Shown here in pieces: positions 49,517-61,600 of a DNA stretch of 64,000 nucleotides (the stretch's first letter is position 1; each line of letters begins with the position of its first letter). Source of the stretch: Apus apus. Taxonomy: Eukaryota > Chordata > Aves > Apodiformes > Apodidae. The DNA is taken from NCBI RefSeq assembly GCF_020740795.1, contig NC_067299.1, positions 11,419,333 through 11,483,332 on the forward strand, in the 5' to 3' direction. The notes under the pieces were generated by a model, which had not been told where the DNA came from, searched no databases, and saw nothing but the letters and a program-made list of their open reading frames with translations. The position numbers were made by a program, and so were the translations under genes.

Positions 49517-50174
49517 CCTGCAGAGCTGACCCACAGGGCTTGGAAACCCCCAGTGGTGCAAGGTCCAAGGCATTGCAGCACCCACTGCCCTGGCAGGGAG
49601 GCTCCTCTGCACCCCCACCTGGGTAGGCAGCCTGATGCTCAAGCTGAGCTCCCCCACTTGTTTTGGGGGGCAGATGTAAGGCAGCACTTGGCCACTGTTT
49701 GAGAGTCTTGATTCCTTCTGAGGATGTCTGACAGGGACCGGCATCCTTCCCTCATGGTGCTCTTCATCCTTTGCTGCTCTTGAAGTTTGAAAAAGATGTC
49801 TGGATATCCATCTATGGAGCCAACAGCTCTGCTCAGCACATCCTATCTCACCTCCTCAACCCAACCAGCCCTGTGTCACTATTGTGGTCTGGAAGGCTCC
49901 ATGAATGCTGCATCTTCTGCACTTCCCTGTGCAGACAGGGCAGCAGGAGGAGACACCTGATGATGGTCTGAACAGGCTCCACCACCTTTCAGTTGCTGAT
50001 CTGGAGCAGCTCAGGTGGGTCTCACCCTTGCCCAAACTGCCATTGGACTGGGAGCTCACCTGAGCACCACCTCTTCCTGGCCAAAGCCCCTCTCTCTGTC
50101 CAAGTACAACCCAAGCTGATGGACAAACCCTCACCATGTGACAGCTTTGCCCAAGGCAGAGCAGTGGCATCCTG

Positions 50175-50885
50175 CTGGGTCAGGCAAATGATGTGGAGAC
50201 CAGTGACAAGTGGTGTTCCTCAGGGATCAGTGTTGGGACTGGTGTTGCTCAACATCTTTGTTGGTAAAATGGATGGTGGGACCAAGTACACACTCAGAAG
50301 CTTTGCTGACAACACCAGGCTGTGGTAGATGTGTTGAAGGGAAGAGAGGCCATCCAGAGGGACCCAGACAGGCTTGACAGGTGAACCCATCCAAACTTCA
50401 AGAAATTCAACAAGGCCAAGTGCAAGGTCCTGCACATGCGTTAGGGCAATCCCAAGCACAAATTCAGGCTGGGGGATGAAGGGATTGAGAGCAGCCTGGA
50501 GAAGGACCTAGGGGTGTTGGGTGATGAGAAGGCCAACATGAGTTGGCACCGTGCACTGGAGCCCAGAAACCAACCGTGTCCTGGGCTGTGTCACCAGCAG
50601 AGTGACCAGCAGGGCCTGGGAGGGGACTGACTCCTCTGCTCTGGTGAGACCCCCCTGCAGGGGGACCAGCTCTGGGGTCCCCAACACTACAAGGACATGG
50701 AGCTGTTGGAGCAAGTCCAGAGGAGGCCACAGAGATGATCCAAGGGCTGGAGCAGCTCTGCTCTGGAGACAGGCTGGGAGAGTTGGGGTGTTCAGCCTGG
50801 AGAAGATAAGGCTCCAGGGAGACCTTAGAGCAGCTTCCTGTGCCTGAAGGGGCTCCAGGAAAGCTGGGGAGGGACCCTTCTGTGA
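50175..50885 (+). repeat. CR1 fragment
   Basis: GTGGTGTTCCTCAGGGATCAG (a CR1 ORF2 signature) through GAGACCTTAGAGCAGCTTCC; it ends before the usual 3' terminus. Confidence 0.88.
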
Positions 50886-53229
50886 TCCTGTGAGCTTGGC
50901 CTTTCTGAGACAGAAGCTGAGGACCTGCCCGAGCTGCCACCAGCAGTGCCTGCCCAGGGCTCTTGTGCACCGGGGCAAAGTGTGCCCACTTTTTAAACCC
51001 CTGTCTGTGTCCTCCCTCTGCTGCCCCACACAGCTCACCCATTAGAAGGGGAAGACTTTTCAAAAGCCAGTGGGACAGTTAGTGTGTATCTGTGCTGATA
51101 ACTGCATTTCACAATTAGGAAGTTACTTAATTTCCTCCAAACTGCTTCAGAAACCATGAAAGCAGGAGGTCTGGAGAGATGCTGTGTCTCTTCAGTCTTC
51201 CCAGATAACCATGTATGGGGAAGGCCACAGATCTGGGTGAGCTTTCTGCTGCAGATCAGTGCAAGTGGCAAGCCCTCCTGCCCATCACCTGCAGCAGCTG
51301 AGGAGAGACCCTGTGCTGTTCCTCAAGAATACCTTGATGCAAGCAACAGTGCCTCAGAGCACAGACCTGCCACCAACACAGCAATTAAAGCAGAACATTT
51401 AGATTCTATTTGCATTTTACCTGATTTGTTTCTTGTAACCTTCTGCATTTAGTTAACAAAGCCTGAAAGTCTAAAACCTTTCTCAAGACTTCTCTCAGCT
51501 TTGCTCTGAAGCCTGCCTGGTGTCAGGGAACCAACTGAATTGGGGTGACTTTGCTAAATGATGAGAGTCTGTGTCTATCACAGAAAAAATTGCCAGGAGG
51601 CAGCTCAGCACATGCCTGGGGATTAGAGACAAGATGCACCTTCTGGTGACAGGGTGAGGAGGGAGGAGAGGAGCAGCAGGAGTGATGGAGCCATCCTGCA
51701 GGCACCAGCTGCCTCCAGCTCTGGGCAGACCCCAAAACATTAGTCACTCTTCTTCTTCCTCAGGGCTTTGTTCTGCAGTTTATCTCCTGATGAACTGATA
51801 AAAGCAATGACAATTTATTTCAAAAGACCTTAAAAGAACTAAGGAAACTCCAGCTGGTAAATTCAGTTAAAACAGCAACCAACTTGGCAGGGCCTGTTGA
51901 AGATAAATTACTGGGTTGCTGATGACTTTCATGGCTTAAGTCTGCTCCAGAAGTCATGGGAACTCTTTCCAGCATTCATAGCTCCAGCAACTTCATTCCT
52001 TCAAAACTTTCAACCTGTCCTTGCCCCGAGTCCTCTCCACCACAGCAGACAGCAGGTCACTGCAGTATCAGGATCCTCCTGGAACATCTCACTCCAAGGC
52101 TCAGCAGGTTCCCAGCCAAGTCCCTCCTGTCAGGGGAACTATGCAAATTCCCCAGAAAAGCCCACAGTGCCTTTTGTCACTCTGGCTGAATTCCCAGAGG
52201 ACCAAGGTACAGAACAGCCACTCCACACAACTGACCCCTCCAGTTACACACTGGTGGCCTCTGCAGAGTCCCACATGACACCAGAGATCGAAGGGCCAAG
52301 TGCCCTGATGGGACAATGAGGCACCAACTACTCAGTGAGTCACCAGAGCAAGGTACAGCAACAAGACCTGCAGTCTCTGACCTCAGAGCTTCTGGGATTG
52401 CTTTTTCTTCCCTTCTTTTAGCCAAAGTATAATGGAGCAATAAAGAACATAACCCAGCTGAGCTGGTCTGGCTGGATGAGATAGAAAAAGCAACCTTTTT
52501 TATTCTTCTCTCCTGGGGTCAGATGCCACAGGCAGCTGCTTTGCTGAGTTCCAAACATCTTCTAGGCAAAACAGGCTCTAAAACTGCAACTCCTGGGAAG
52601 ACTGGAGGAACACTCGGTCACCTCCATCCCCCTCTCACCCTCAGAGAGACCACACAGGACTGGACACTGAACAGCCCAAAACTCATGTATCTGGTGTGGT
52701 GGAACAACAAAAATTAACACCAATAATAACAGTGGTTTTTATAATCCACATTTAGACTTTTGCACAGGGCAGCAGTCCCCAGAAGAACCCCAAACTGAGA
52801 GACATGGAAGCAGCAAAGCCTCTTCAGTAGGCACAGCTCCGAGGCTGTTGATCTCCAGGGAAAGAAACATGGGAGAAGACCCTCACTGCAACCTCTCAGC
52901 AGCTGCTGGCAGTGACTGGACAGGTCCCACTGGCTGGACAGCACTAGTCATTGCTGGCATAAGATATGCCTGGACTGTCTCAAAGTTGCATCAGATGTTT
53001 AGGAAGCCTGCAAGTGGACTGTGGGCTCCATCTGCAAAAATTGTTGTGGTGGGGCTGGTCTCTTCTAGGGCCCTTCTGTCATTCTGAGACATGACAGGGA
53101 AGGGGGGGGTGTACAGGGTGGCCTGGGTGCTCCTGCCAGCCTCGGGCCCAGCAACACCACCAACCCCCAACCCTTCTGCCAGAGGCATCAGTACCAGCAC
53201 AGCCACTCCAGCCCCGTGCCCTTTGCTTC

Positions 53230-53640
53230 ATAGAATCACAGAATTCCAGTCTGGTTTGGGTTGGAAGGGACCTTCAAGATCATCTAGTTCCAACCCCCAC
53301 CTCCCACCAGACCAGGTTGCTCCAAGCCCCATCCAACCTGCCCTTCAACACTGCCAGGGATGGAACAGTCACAACCTCCCTGGGCAAACTGTTCAAGTGT
53401 CTCACCACCCTCACAGTGAAGAATTTCCTCCTAATGTCTAACCTGAATCTCCACTTTCCAGTTTAAAACCATTTCCCCTCATTCTATCCCTTCCTGCCCC
53501 TGTAAAAAGTCCCTCCCCAGCTTTCCTGGAGCCTCTTCAGGCACTGGAAATTGCTATAAGGTCTCCACAGAGCCTTCTCCCCCCCAAGCTGAACACCCTC
53601 AACTCCCTCAGCCTGTCTCCATACCCAGCACCCACCTACA
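53230..53640 (-). repeat. CR1 fragment
   Basis: ATAGAATCACAGAATTCCAG … TCCCTCAGCCTGTCTCCATAC. Confidence 0.93.
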
Positions 53641-53844
53641 GGTGAGAGCAAAGAGCAGAGAACAGACTTGCAGTAAGAACCTGGTTGTGCAGTTCCCCCA
53701 GGCTTGGTGGCACCTGCAGCGAAGGGGTCCAGAGCAACCACACAGGGACTAAAGCTGCATGAGGCCATGTAGGCAGTGCAGCAGGGCCACTCTTGTGTCC
53801 AGCTGAGGTCTGCACATTGTAGAACCACACTCAGACAGTGTCCC

Positions 53845-54056
53845 ACCACGTAGGTGTAGGCTGGATATCAGGAAGCACCTCCTCATGGAGAGGGTGATCA
53901 GACATTGGGATGGACTGCCCAGGGAAGTGTTGGAGGCACCATTCCTGGAGGTGTTCAAGGATGTGGCACTTGGTGCTATGGTCTGGAGGTGTGGTGGTGT
54001 GAGGTCATAGGCTGAACTGGAAGGTCTTTTCCAGCCTTGGTGAGCCTGTGATTCAT
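53845..54056 (+). repeat. CR1 fragment
   Basis: TAGGCTGGATATCAGGAAGC … GGTCTTTTCCAGCCTTGGTG … CTGTGATTCATG. Confidence 0.85.
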
Positions 54057-54280
54057 GTAATCACACCCTGGGGCTTTCTCCTCCAGGATGAGGTCTCTGA
54101 AACAGGAGAGGCCAACTCACCTCCCAGAGAAGGCAGCTCACACCATGATCCCAGCAAAGATGGGCGCCTGTAGGAGATGTAAGTGATTGGCATCATTTTA
54201 CCCTCTGCCCACTCCCCCTTAGAAGAAGCATCACTGAGTCTTGTTTTTTTTAAGGAAAATGTATTTTTGTGAAAATAGAC

Positions 54281-54286
54281 TTTATT
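54281..54286 (-). terminator. probable polyadenylation signal of TSPOAP1
   Basis: AATAAA on the minus strand, about 1.1 kb past the stop codon at 55408-55410. This makes 54260-55407 the likely 3' untranslated region. Confidence 0.45.
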
Positions 54287-54626
54287 GTAATAAAATCTGA
54301 TATTAAATAAAAACATACCATATCACCAACACTTGTGGCCACTGTGCTGGCATCATTCACCTACCTCACATTAACTGTCCTTCCCAAAACAAACACCCCA
54401 CTGAAACATGCAAAGAAACACTGAAAAGGGTAGAAACCATGTAGTACAAAACTCTCCGTGGCTTAGAAAGGGATGTGTCTTAACTCAGGGAATACATCAT
54501 CTGGTATGAAAATAGCTGCAAACTCTCCATCATCCCCAGCTCTGCTCTCCAAAGGCTCCAGCTTGGGAGCAACTCACTGGAACAGCCAAATGAAACTGCA
54601 AACCAGGCAGACAAAAAGTAACTGAG

Positions 54627-54684
54627 AAATAGATAAATAAGGAAATAAATAGATAAATAAATAGATAAATAAATAGATAGATAA
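54627..54684. repeat. ATAA/GATA tetranucleotide microsatellite
   Basis: Repeated AGATAAATAA units ending GATAGATAAGG; it falls in the probable TSPOAP1 3' UTR. Confidence 0.92.
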
Positions 54685-55407
54685 GGCGGGGTCCCCAGCC
54701 AGCGTGTGGTCAAGGTGAAGCAGCCAAGAGCAGCTCACCCCAGCCTACCCGAGAGGCAGAAGGATCGACCCCTCTCCGGGGTATCGCTCCTTCCATGGGA
54801 ACCCTCGTGCTGCAGGTGACGGAGGCAGTGTGGGAGGCTCCCAGGCACAGCTGCTTATTTACAGGTTTACAGTACAAGTAACTCACTCGTCAGCCCAGAG
54901 ACAGCACAGGGGGATTCATGGGAATGGAAAAGTGCAAATTTTCTTTGTAGGAAGTGAAGGAGTTGACACAACCTCCTTTGGACCAGAGAAATACCAGGGT
55001 GTGCAGTAAAAGGGATCTCTTCTTAAAGGGGCCGGGGCTTTGCTGGGAAAAGCCATGTAGCTAACTTACAGCCAGAGTATCATTTCTAAATGAAAATATT
55101 TACAGGGAACTGGTGCACTGAGGACTGCACGGACCAGAACACACTGCTGTAGAGGCAGCTGTATCCTAGAGCTGAGGCCTCACACACCCCCATGCCACAA
55201 CACTGTGTTCAGAGCCACTGCCCACACTGGGCAGGCACCCATGGCTGGGCTCTACACAGGGACCACAGCTCACAGACCCACTGAAGAGTTTTCTCTATTC
55301 AACATACACTGTCTCCCTATGAAAATACTCTAATCAGCTTATTGCAGAGGACCTCTCCTGAATGTGTGGTCTGCACAGGCAGTCTTTACAGAAAAATAAA
55401 TCCCTTG

Positions 55408-55620
55408 TTAATTTTTCTTACTGGACCCAAGTCTTTTGAAGATCTTTTTTCCTTTGAAGAAGAAGCCTCTCCTCTTTTTCCTCCGACCAGGTACATCACT
55501 GCATTTGAGAGCAGCCAGCAATGCCTGCTCAGGACACTGCTCATCCATGACAAGGCAGGAAGGTGGTTGTGTAGGAGTCAGTGAGGATTCACTCTGATTA
55601 ACAGACTCATCTGGATTTAA
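55408..55620 (-). CDS. TSPOAP1: TSPOAP1 terminal exon with basic tail
   Basis: It starts after a pyrimidine tract and CAG (TTTTCCCCACTCAG) and encodes about 70 residues: an acidic, Ser/Thr/Pro-rich first half ([13 protein letters not shown]…), then a [10 protein letters not shown] helix-like stretch, then the basic tail. The length and strong acceptor support a real terminal exon. I did not recognise a named domain. Confidence 0.68.
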   Translation of the reverse strand, partial: LNPDESVNQSESSLTPTQPPSCLVMDEQCPEQALLAALKCSDVPGRRKKRRGFFFKGKKIFKRLGSSKKN

Positions 55621-58600
55621 CTGAGTGGGGAAAAAGAGAAAACAAAACAAAAAATCAGAAGTTAGAGCTGATGAAGGACATCATGCCAATAGAAGCCTCA
55701 GCCAGAGAACCTTGCCTTCTCCCCACAGTCCATCCTTTACCCTGCATGGCTCAGCTCCTCTGCAGTTGCAGATCTAGCGAGGAAGTTTCCAGTAATTTTT
55801 TTTGTACCCACTGCTCAGGCCCTGCCCGAGCTCAGCCATTCTGAAATTCCTTAACTTTGGGCTAAGAACAGGACAGCAGAAAAGCCCCACTGAGGTGAAA
55901 GATGCTGTTCCACAGCTGGAGCCATAGAGAGCACAGCTGGCTGGATCCCAATGCACCAAAACCTGCTTGTGCTGGGGGAGCCTGGTGAGCTCCCAGCACA
56001 CTCTGAGACAGAGGTAGGACATTAAAAAAACCCAACCTAATAAGAAAATGGGCTGCACAAGACCTTCAGAAGTTCAAGGAGGCTTCTGCAACAGTGGCCA
56101 TGCTCTGTAAGAAAAGAAATCGAGACCCTTACAAGGCTGCTCAGCCTTTCAGGTCTTGTCACAGGAGCAGCAGGAAGCAAAGTCTGATGCTCTGTGGTGG
56201 CACCAATAGTGGAGAAAAAGTTCATGATGGAGAAGGACAGGGAGAAGTCTTGGATCAAGTGGCACACAGCAACTGGCATGTGTTCCTGAGTCACCGAGCG
56301 TTTGAGAATATTAACTGGGATCCACAGTCCCAAATGATGCACTTTATGCAGCTCGTTTTGGAAAGGGCTTCCAGAAGTCAGGAGGTGACTGAGTCTGGGC
56401 TCGGCTTCCTCTTCATAGAACACTAATGGCAGCTCAGTTCCCAGCAGCAGTTCCTTTCTTTCCATGACCTCTTGCTGGGTTTAGGTGTCCAGACAGGGAC
56501 CATTTCTGATCCAGCAGGGCAAGCTTTCGCAAGAAGCTGCAAAGTCCACCAGGGAAGAGGCTCTGGGTTTCTGAGGCCTCAGAGAGCTGTTTTCCCACTG
56601 CTTTCTCTTCCACATAGCTTTCACAGCCCAGCATCTTCCAAGCTCCCAGCTGCACATCCTATTATGGCATTACCAAAAACATACCATGACACGGTACAGA
56701 GCTGTGAAATGTCACACTGTCTAGTTCCCTGGGGTCAAAAGCAAAAGCAGCACTGTCCTATCACCCTACTGCTGATACAGCACCACACCTCCTGTGACAG
56801 AGCACAAACAGTGGCTGTGACCTCTCCGCCCCCATGCTGTTGAATTCCAGTAGCTTCAACCTGCTGCAGGAAGAAAAAACTTCTGGTGTAAGGTGAGCAG
56901 AAAGCTCTTCTCCAGAGTGAGACTCAGCACGTGCAATACCTCTCACAGTACAGAACAGAATCGTAGAATCATTAATGTTGGAAAAGACCTCTAGGATCAA
57001 GTCCAACCATCAACACACCACCACCGTGTCAACTAAACCATGTCCTGAAGTGCTACGTCCACATGTTTTTTTGAACGCATCCAGGGATGGTGACTCCACC
57101 ACCACCCCAGGCAGCCTGTTCCAAGGCCTGACCACTCTTCAGTGAAGAAATTGTTCCTGATATCAAATCTGAACCTCTCCTGGAGCTCATCCTATCACCG
57201 GTTACATAAGAGACCGACCCCCCCCTTCACTCCAACCTCCTTTTAGGCAGTTGTAGATAATGAGAAGGTCTCCCCTCAGCCTCCTCTTCTGTAGACTAAA
57301 CACCCCAAATTCCTTCAGCCACTCCTCACAAGACTTGTGCTCCAGAACCTCCACCAGCTTCGTTGCTGTTCTCTGGAAATGCTCCAGCAACTATCAAGTC
57401 AGTCCTGAGCAGAGAGTACAGGGCTTTGAAAGAGCTCTGTCTTGATGTCAACACACCACTCCTCCCAACTTCAGAATGTTGAGGGTCAACTGCCATCTTG
57501 CAGCAATCACTTTCAACTGTCCCAAGTGCCAGTGCCATCAGACCCTCTCTTACCTGAGCTAAGGTCTCTGGCATCAGGGAGAGAGATGTAACTACTCTCA
57601 ACCTCTCCTCATGACAGTAAGCAACAGAGTAGCTGATTTTTCCTGAACTCACACTCTGTTTTCACCTGGAAATCTTGTTCCACACACTTTCAGAGGCACT
57701 TGTCCAACTCCAAGCATGCTGTGTTGAAAGGCCAGCTGCTGCCAAGGCTGTGCTGCAAAGGGCTTGATGGCCCTTGGGAAAACTGCCTGCAAGGTCACTC
57801 CTCCACCCAAGGCTGCAGCACCCACTGCAATTCTTGTGTTTCCTGACAGCAAGCACCAGCAACGTGAAATGCTTGGTGTTGATGGCCCAAGTGCTGGTCA
57901 GGTCTGGGAAGTCTGGAAATAAACCCAAATGAATCCAGATGAACCATTTTCAGCCAGTAACACAAGACTTATGGAGGCAAAGATAAAAGTAAACCACGTC
58001 AGGGCTAAATTGGTAGCCCACTGGGCTTCAGAAGCTGTTTATGTATCGTGCAACAAAGAATCCTTGGACAAGATACACAAAAGCACTGGGCTATCATCAG
58101 AAGGGGTCTCATCATCATGCAGTGAGTGCTCTCCCCTATGAAGCTCAGCAGCTCCAAAGGATGTAGGAGCCATGGAAAAGCTGCTGTGCAGCTGGGGCAG
58201 CAAAGCTCTGTGCCCATGAGCCCCTCAAAACCACTTTTCTAGCCAGGGTGGGACAGTTTTAGGGCAGATCTGAAGTGGCCCAACAAATCTTACATGATTT
58301 CCCATGTAGACTTAATGCAGGAAAGACTGTCTGCAAAATGAGAGGCAGTTACCCAGACCACCTCACAAATGTCACAACTATTTGCTGTAATAAGGATGCT
58401 GCAGTATCAGTGTCATTATCAAGTATGAAACAGTTAAAAGGAAGGGACCAGTAGTTTCCTGTCTGGGTGGCTGAAAGTCCTGCTGATTCCCAGCTGTGGA
58501 ATATTGTGCCCAGGCAGATTTCCACACCCAGGGCGACTCATATACAAGCACATGCAGGTATTCTCAGAAGTCTCTATGCAGCAGATAAGCAACAGAAGTA

Positions 58601-61600
58601 GTTCACAGATTTATCTGGTAAGAGACAAACGACACTAAAATTAAGGATTCTTCTCTGAGAGAAATATGAAGTAAAAATTTTTCTGCCAAAATCCTGATAA
58701 AAGCTACCAGGGTTGACAAACAGAAGAGTCACAATAGTTTTCAGGGGTGGTTTTCAGTGCTGTCTCAGGTATCTGCACAATTTCAGGAAAACAATGTTTC
58801 AAACTAAGAAAAACACAGATTTGCTTCCACTGTCCTCCAAAACCAGGGGCCTCACCCCACCCTCCCCACCTCCCAAATTGTTTAAGTGTTATCAGATAGA
58901 ACAATTATCCTCACAAAGTTGGGTTTAGGGACTAAATGTTACTACTTCTCAAGTATTGAGTGAGTATTTATTTAGGAAGGAGTAAAATCAAGACCAAACA
59001 AACCCACAGGCTGAATATGGGGTGTGCTCAGCCTGAGCAAGAACTTGCCAAGGCCAAGCAAAGCTCTGGTTGCTGATGTGCTTGAACACGAGGTAGAAGG
59101 GCCAGGATTAATTTACAAAGCAGGTATTTTCTAAACATTAATATCCAGCACAGTCCCACCATGGTCCCCAAAACCATGAGATAATTGTTCCAAACCACTG
59201 CATTTCATGTGCTGAACAGATCACAGCTTGTCTTTAATATAGAACCAATATGGCACCAGAAGCTCAGGAGGTGGACTTGCCAGCAGAGCCCCAAACCAGC
59301 CTGTCAAACTACAAGCAAATAAAAGGAGAAAACTAAAGGTGCAGGACCTTTTAATATGCTAGGCTGGGTGGGAGGGTGAAGAGGTCTTCTCACATAAACT
59401 TACATGGTTGCTCTCTATGTATCATTCATATCTATCACTGGACTCTTCTCTTCCTCATTCTCTGAAGAAAAGAACCATCACGGGTACATAATGCAGGCAG
59501 AAATAAATACATGAAATCAATTAGAATCGAACACTTTCTGAAGTGCTTTCACAATCAGTCTTTGACAGAAACTGTATATTACTGATGCAAAAATATTCAT
59601 CTGACAACTGCAGCATTAAAGCAACTACTCTAAGTGGGTGAGTATGAGTGTTTCAGGGCCCTACTTGTGACCATAACTTCTTGGATACTCCTCTTCATGC
59701 TGTATTTTTTTCTTGTTTAATCCCATCCCCAATTATTGTCAGTTTGAAAGTTAAACTGCTTCAGCTTTTTTAATTGCCAGCATTTTAAGATTCAGAAATA
59801 ATTTCAAATTGGCCATGTTCCTCAGGTCAATTTGGAAAGTAAATTGTCTTTATTCCCAGGTCTTTGGCATAGCAGCAGGGAGAGGGGAAGTGTGAAGTTC
59901 AGAGAGGGTGAAAACATCAAATCCAAGAAGTTACAAGCAATTTTAAAATCACTCATGATCATGCTGGAAAAGCTTCTGATGAGATTAGGACTAGCTTTAA
60001 TACAAGCCCAAAGCTCTCTGTGATACCATGGTGTGTAGATGTGTCCCCTGATCTGCTGGGTCTTAGCTGGGACTGGTAAATTGGATGGGAGTCTGTTTTG
60101 CCATGCTGTCCTTCAGAAGACTCCAACAATACCTTTCCAGAGGCTGCCAGGCATCTCTTGCCTTCAGTGATTTGTTGCACACCCTCCACTGCCCCATCCC
60201 AAACAGCAGCAGCAAAGGTTCTCTTTGTGTTGCACGTGCCAACAACACACTTTGACCAGTGTGTTCCTTACCTCTACTGAGAGAGTATGTCACTGGTGTT
60301 TGGAAAGCTGCAGGCATGGCTGTGTCACTGTGAGAGCTCACTCCAGCTCTGGGCTGGCTCTCAGAATATTACAGTGTATATATGTATATGTAACAGAATC
60401 ATAGAATCATCATCAGGGTTGGAAAAGACCTTCAAGATCATCAAGTCTAACCATCCACCCTATAACCCCCAACCACTAAACCACCTTCTGAAGCACCGTG
60501 TCTGCCTGTTTTTTTTAACACCTCACTGGGCAGCTGTTCCAAGGCCTCACCACTCTTTCTGTGAAGAAATTCTTCCTAATATCCAATCTGAACCTCCCCT
60601 GGCACAACTTGACCCCACTTCCTCTGGTCCTGTCACTGGTCACCAGGGAGAAGAGCCCAACTCCCACCTCACCACAACCTCCTCTCAGGCAGCTGTAGAG
60701 AGCAATGAGGTTTCCCCTCAGCCTCTTCTCCAGGCTGAACAGCCCCAGCTCCCTCAGCCTCTCCTCATCAGACCTGTTCTCCAGACCCCTCATCAGCCTG
60801 GTTGCCCTTCTCTGTACCCTATCCAGCACCTCAACGTCCTTCCAAAACTGCACACAGGGCTCAAGGTGCAGCCTCACCAAGGCCAAGCAGAGGGTAAGGA
60901 TCACTTCCCTGGTCCTGCTGGTCACACTATTCCTGATGCAGGCCAGGATGGTGTTGGCCTTCTTGGCCACCTGGGCACATGTATGGTTCCAAGCCAGAAT
61001 CAGCCAGGACAGGGATCCTGGTGAAGCAAGGAGGCAGCAGGACAGGAGGCAGAGTGTCAGTACACAGAAGTAGCCAACACAAAGTCATGCCTAGATAGTT
61101 AACATGGATTCCCACTGAAATAAAATTGGTTTAATCATCATCAACTGAATTTTCTGAGACCCCAGACTTCAGACTATGAGGAAGAGCAGTTCCTGAATCA
61201 GCTGAATACCAAAACTATCAACTAAGGCAACAGATTCCTGCTCTGCAGACCCAAAGCCAGAGCTTAAAACAAGCTCTGCTCTGCTGGGAAGCTCTGCTGG
61301 GTCTCTGGCAGAGAACTGAAGACAAATGGAAAGGTCTAAAGAGCAGGTAAACCTGAAAGATGTCTATTTTATGGATGTTGTTTTTATCACATTTGAAAGG
61401 CATTTCTGTTAAAAAAAAAAAAGTATCATGAACCATAGGAAAAAAGCTTAGAGCCTTGAGCACGCAGGGGCCAAACTGCTGCACCCAGGGGAGCAGCCAC
61501 CCACAGGGACATGGCAGGTCAAACTGGTGTGGCAGTTTCTTCACCAGTAAAATAGATGGAATGCAAACAGGAATATCTGAAAGAAGAGCAGTTTTGTTGC

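Larger units (their letters stand above)
48589..54280. other. MPO upstream region and TSPOAP1-MPO intergenic
   Basis: No coding exon is supported here. It should contain the MPO promoter and 5' untranslated exon, which I cannot place. It has a GATA-motif array at 49415-49516 and CR1 copies at 50175-50885, 53230-53640 and 53845-54056. Bases 50886-53229 hold nothing I can identify. Confidence 0.55.

Noticed and set aside
59405-59465. Possible small minus-strand terminal exon ([15 protein letters not shown] then stop) in the TSPOAP1 intron
   Set aside because: It has a fair acceptor, but its reading frame does not fit the phase-0 donor at 63301, and the 55408-55620 exon fits better.
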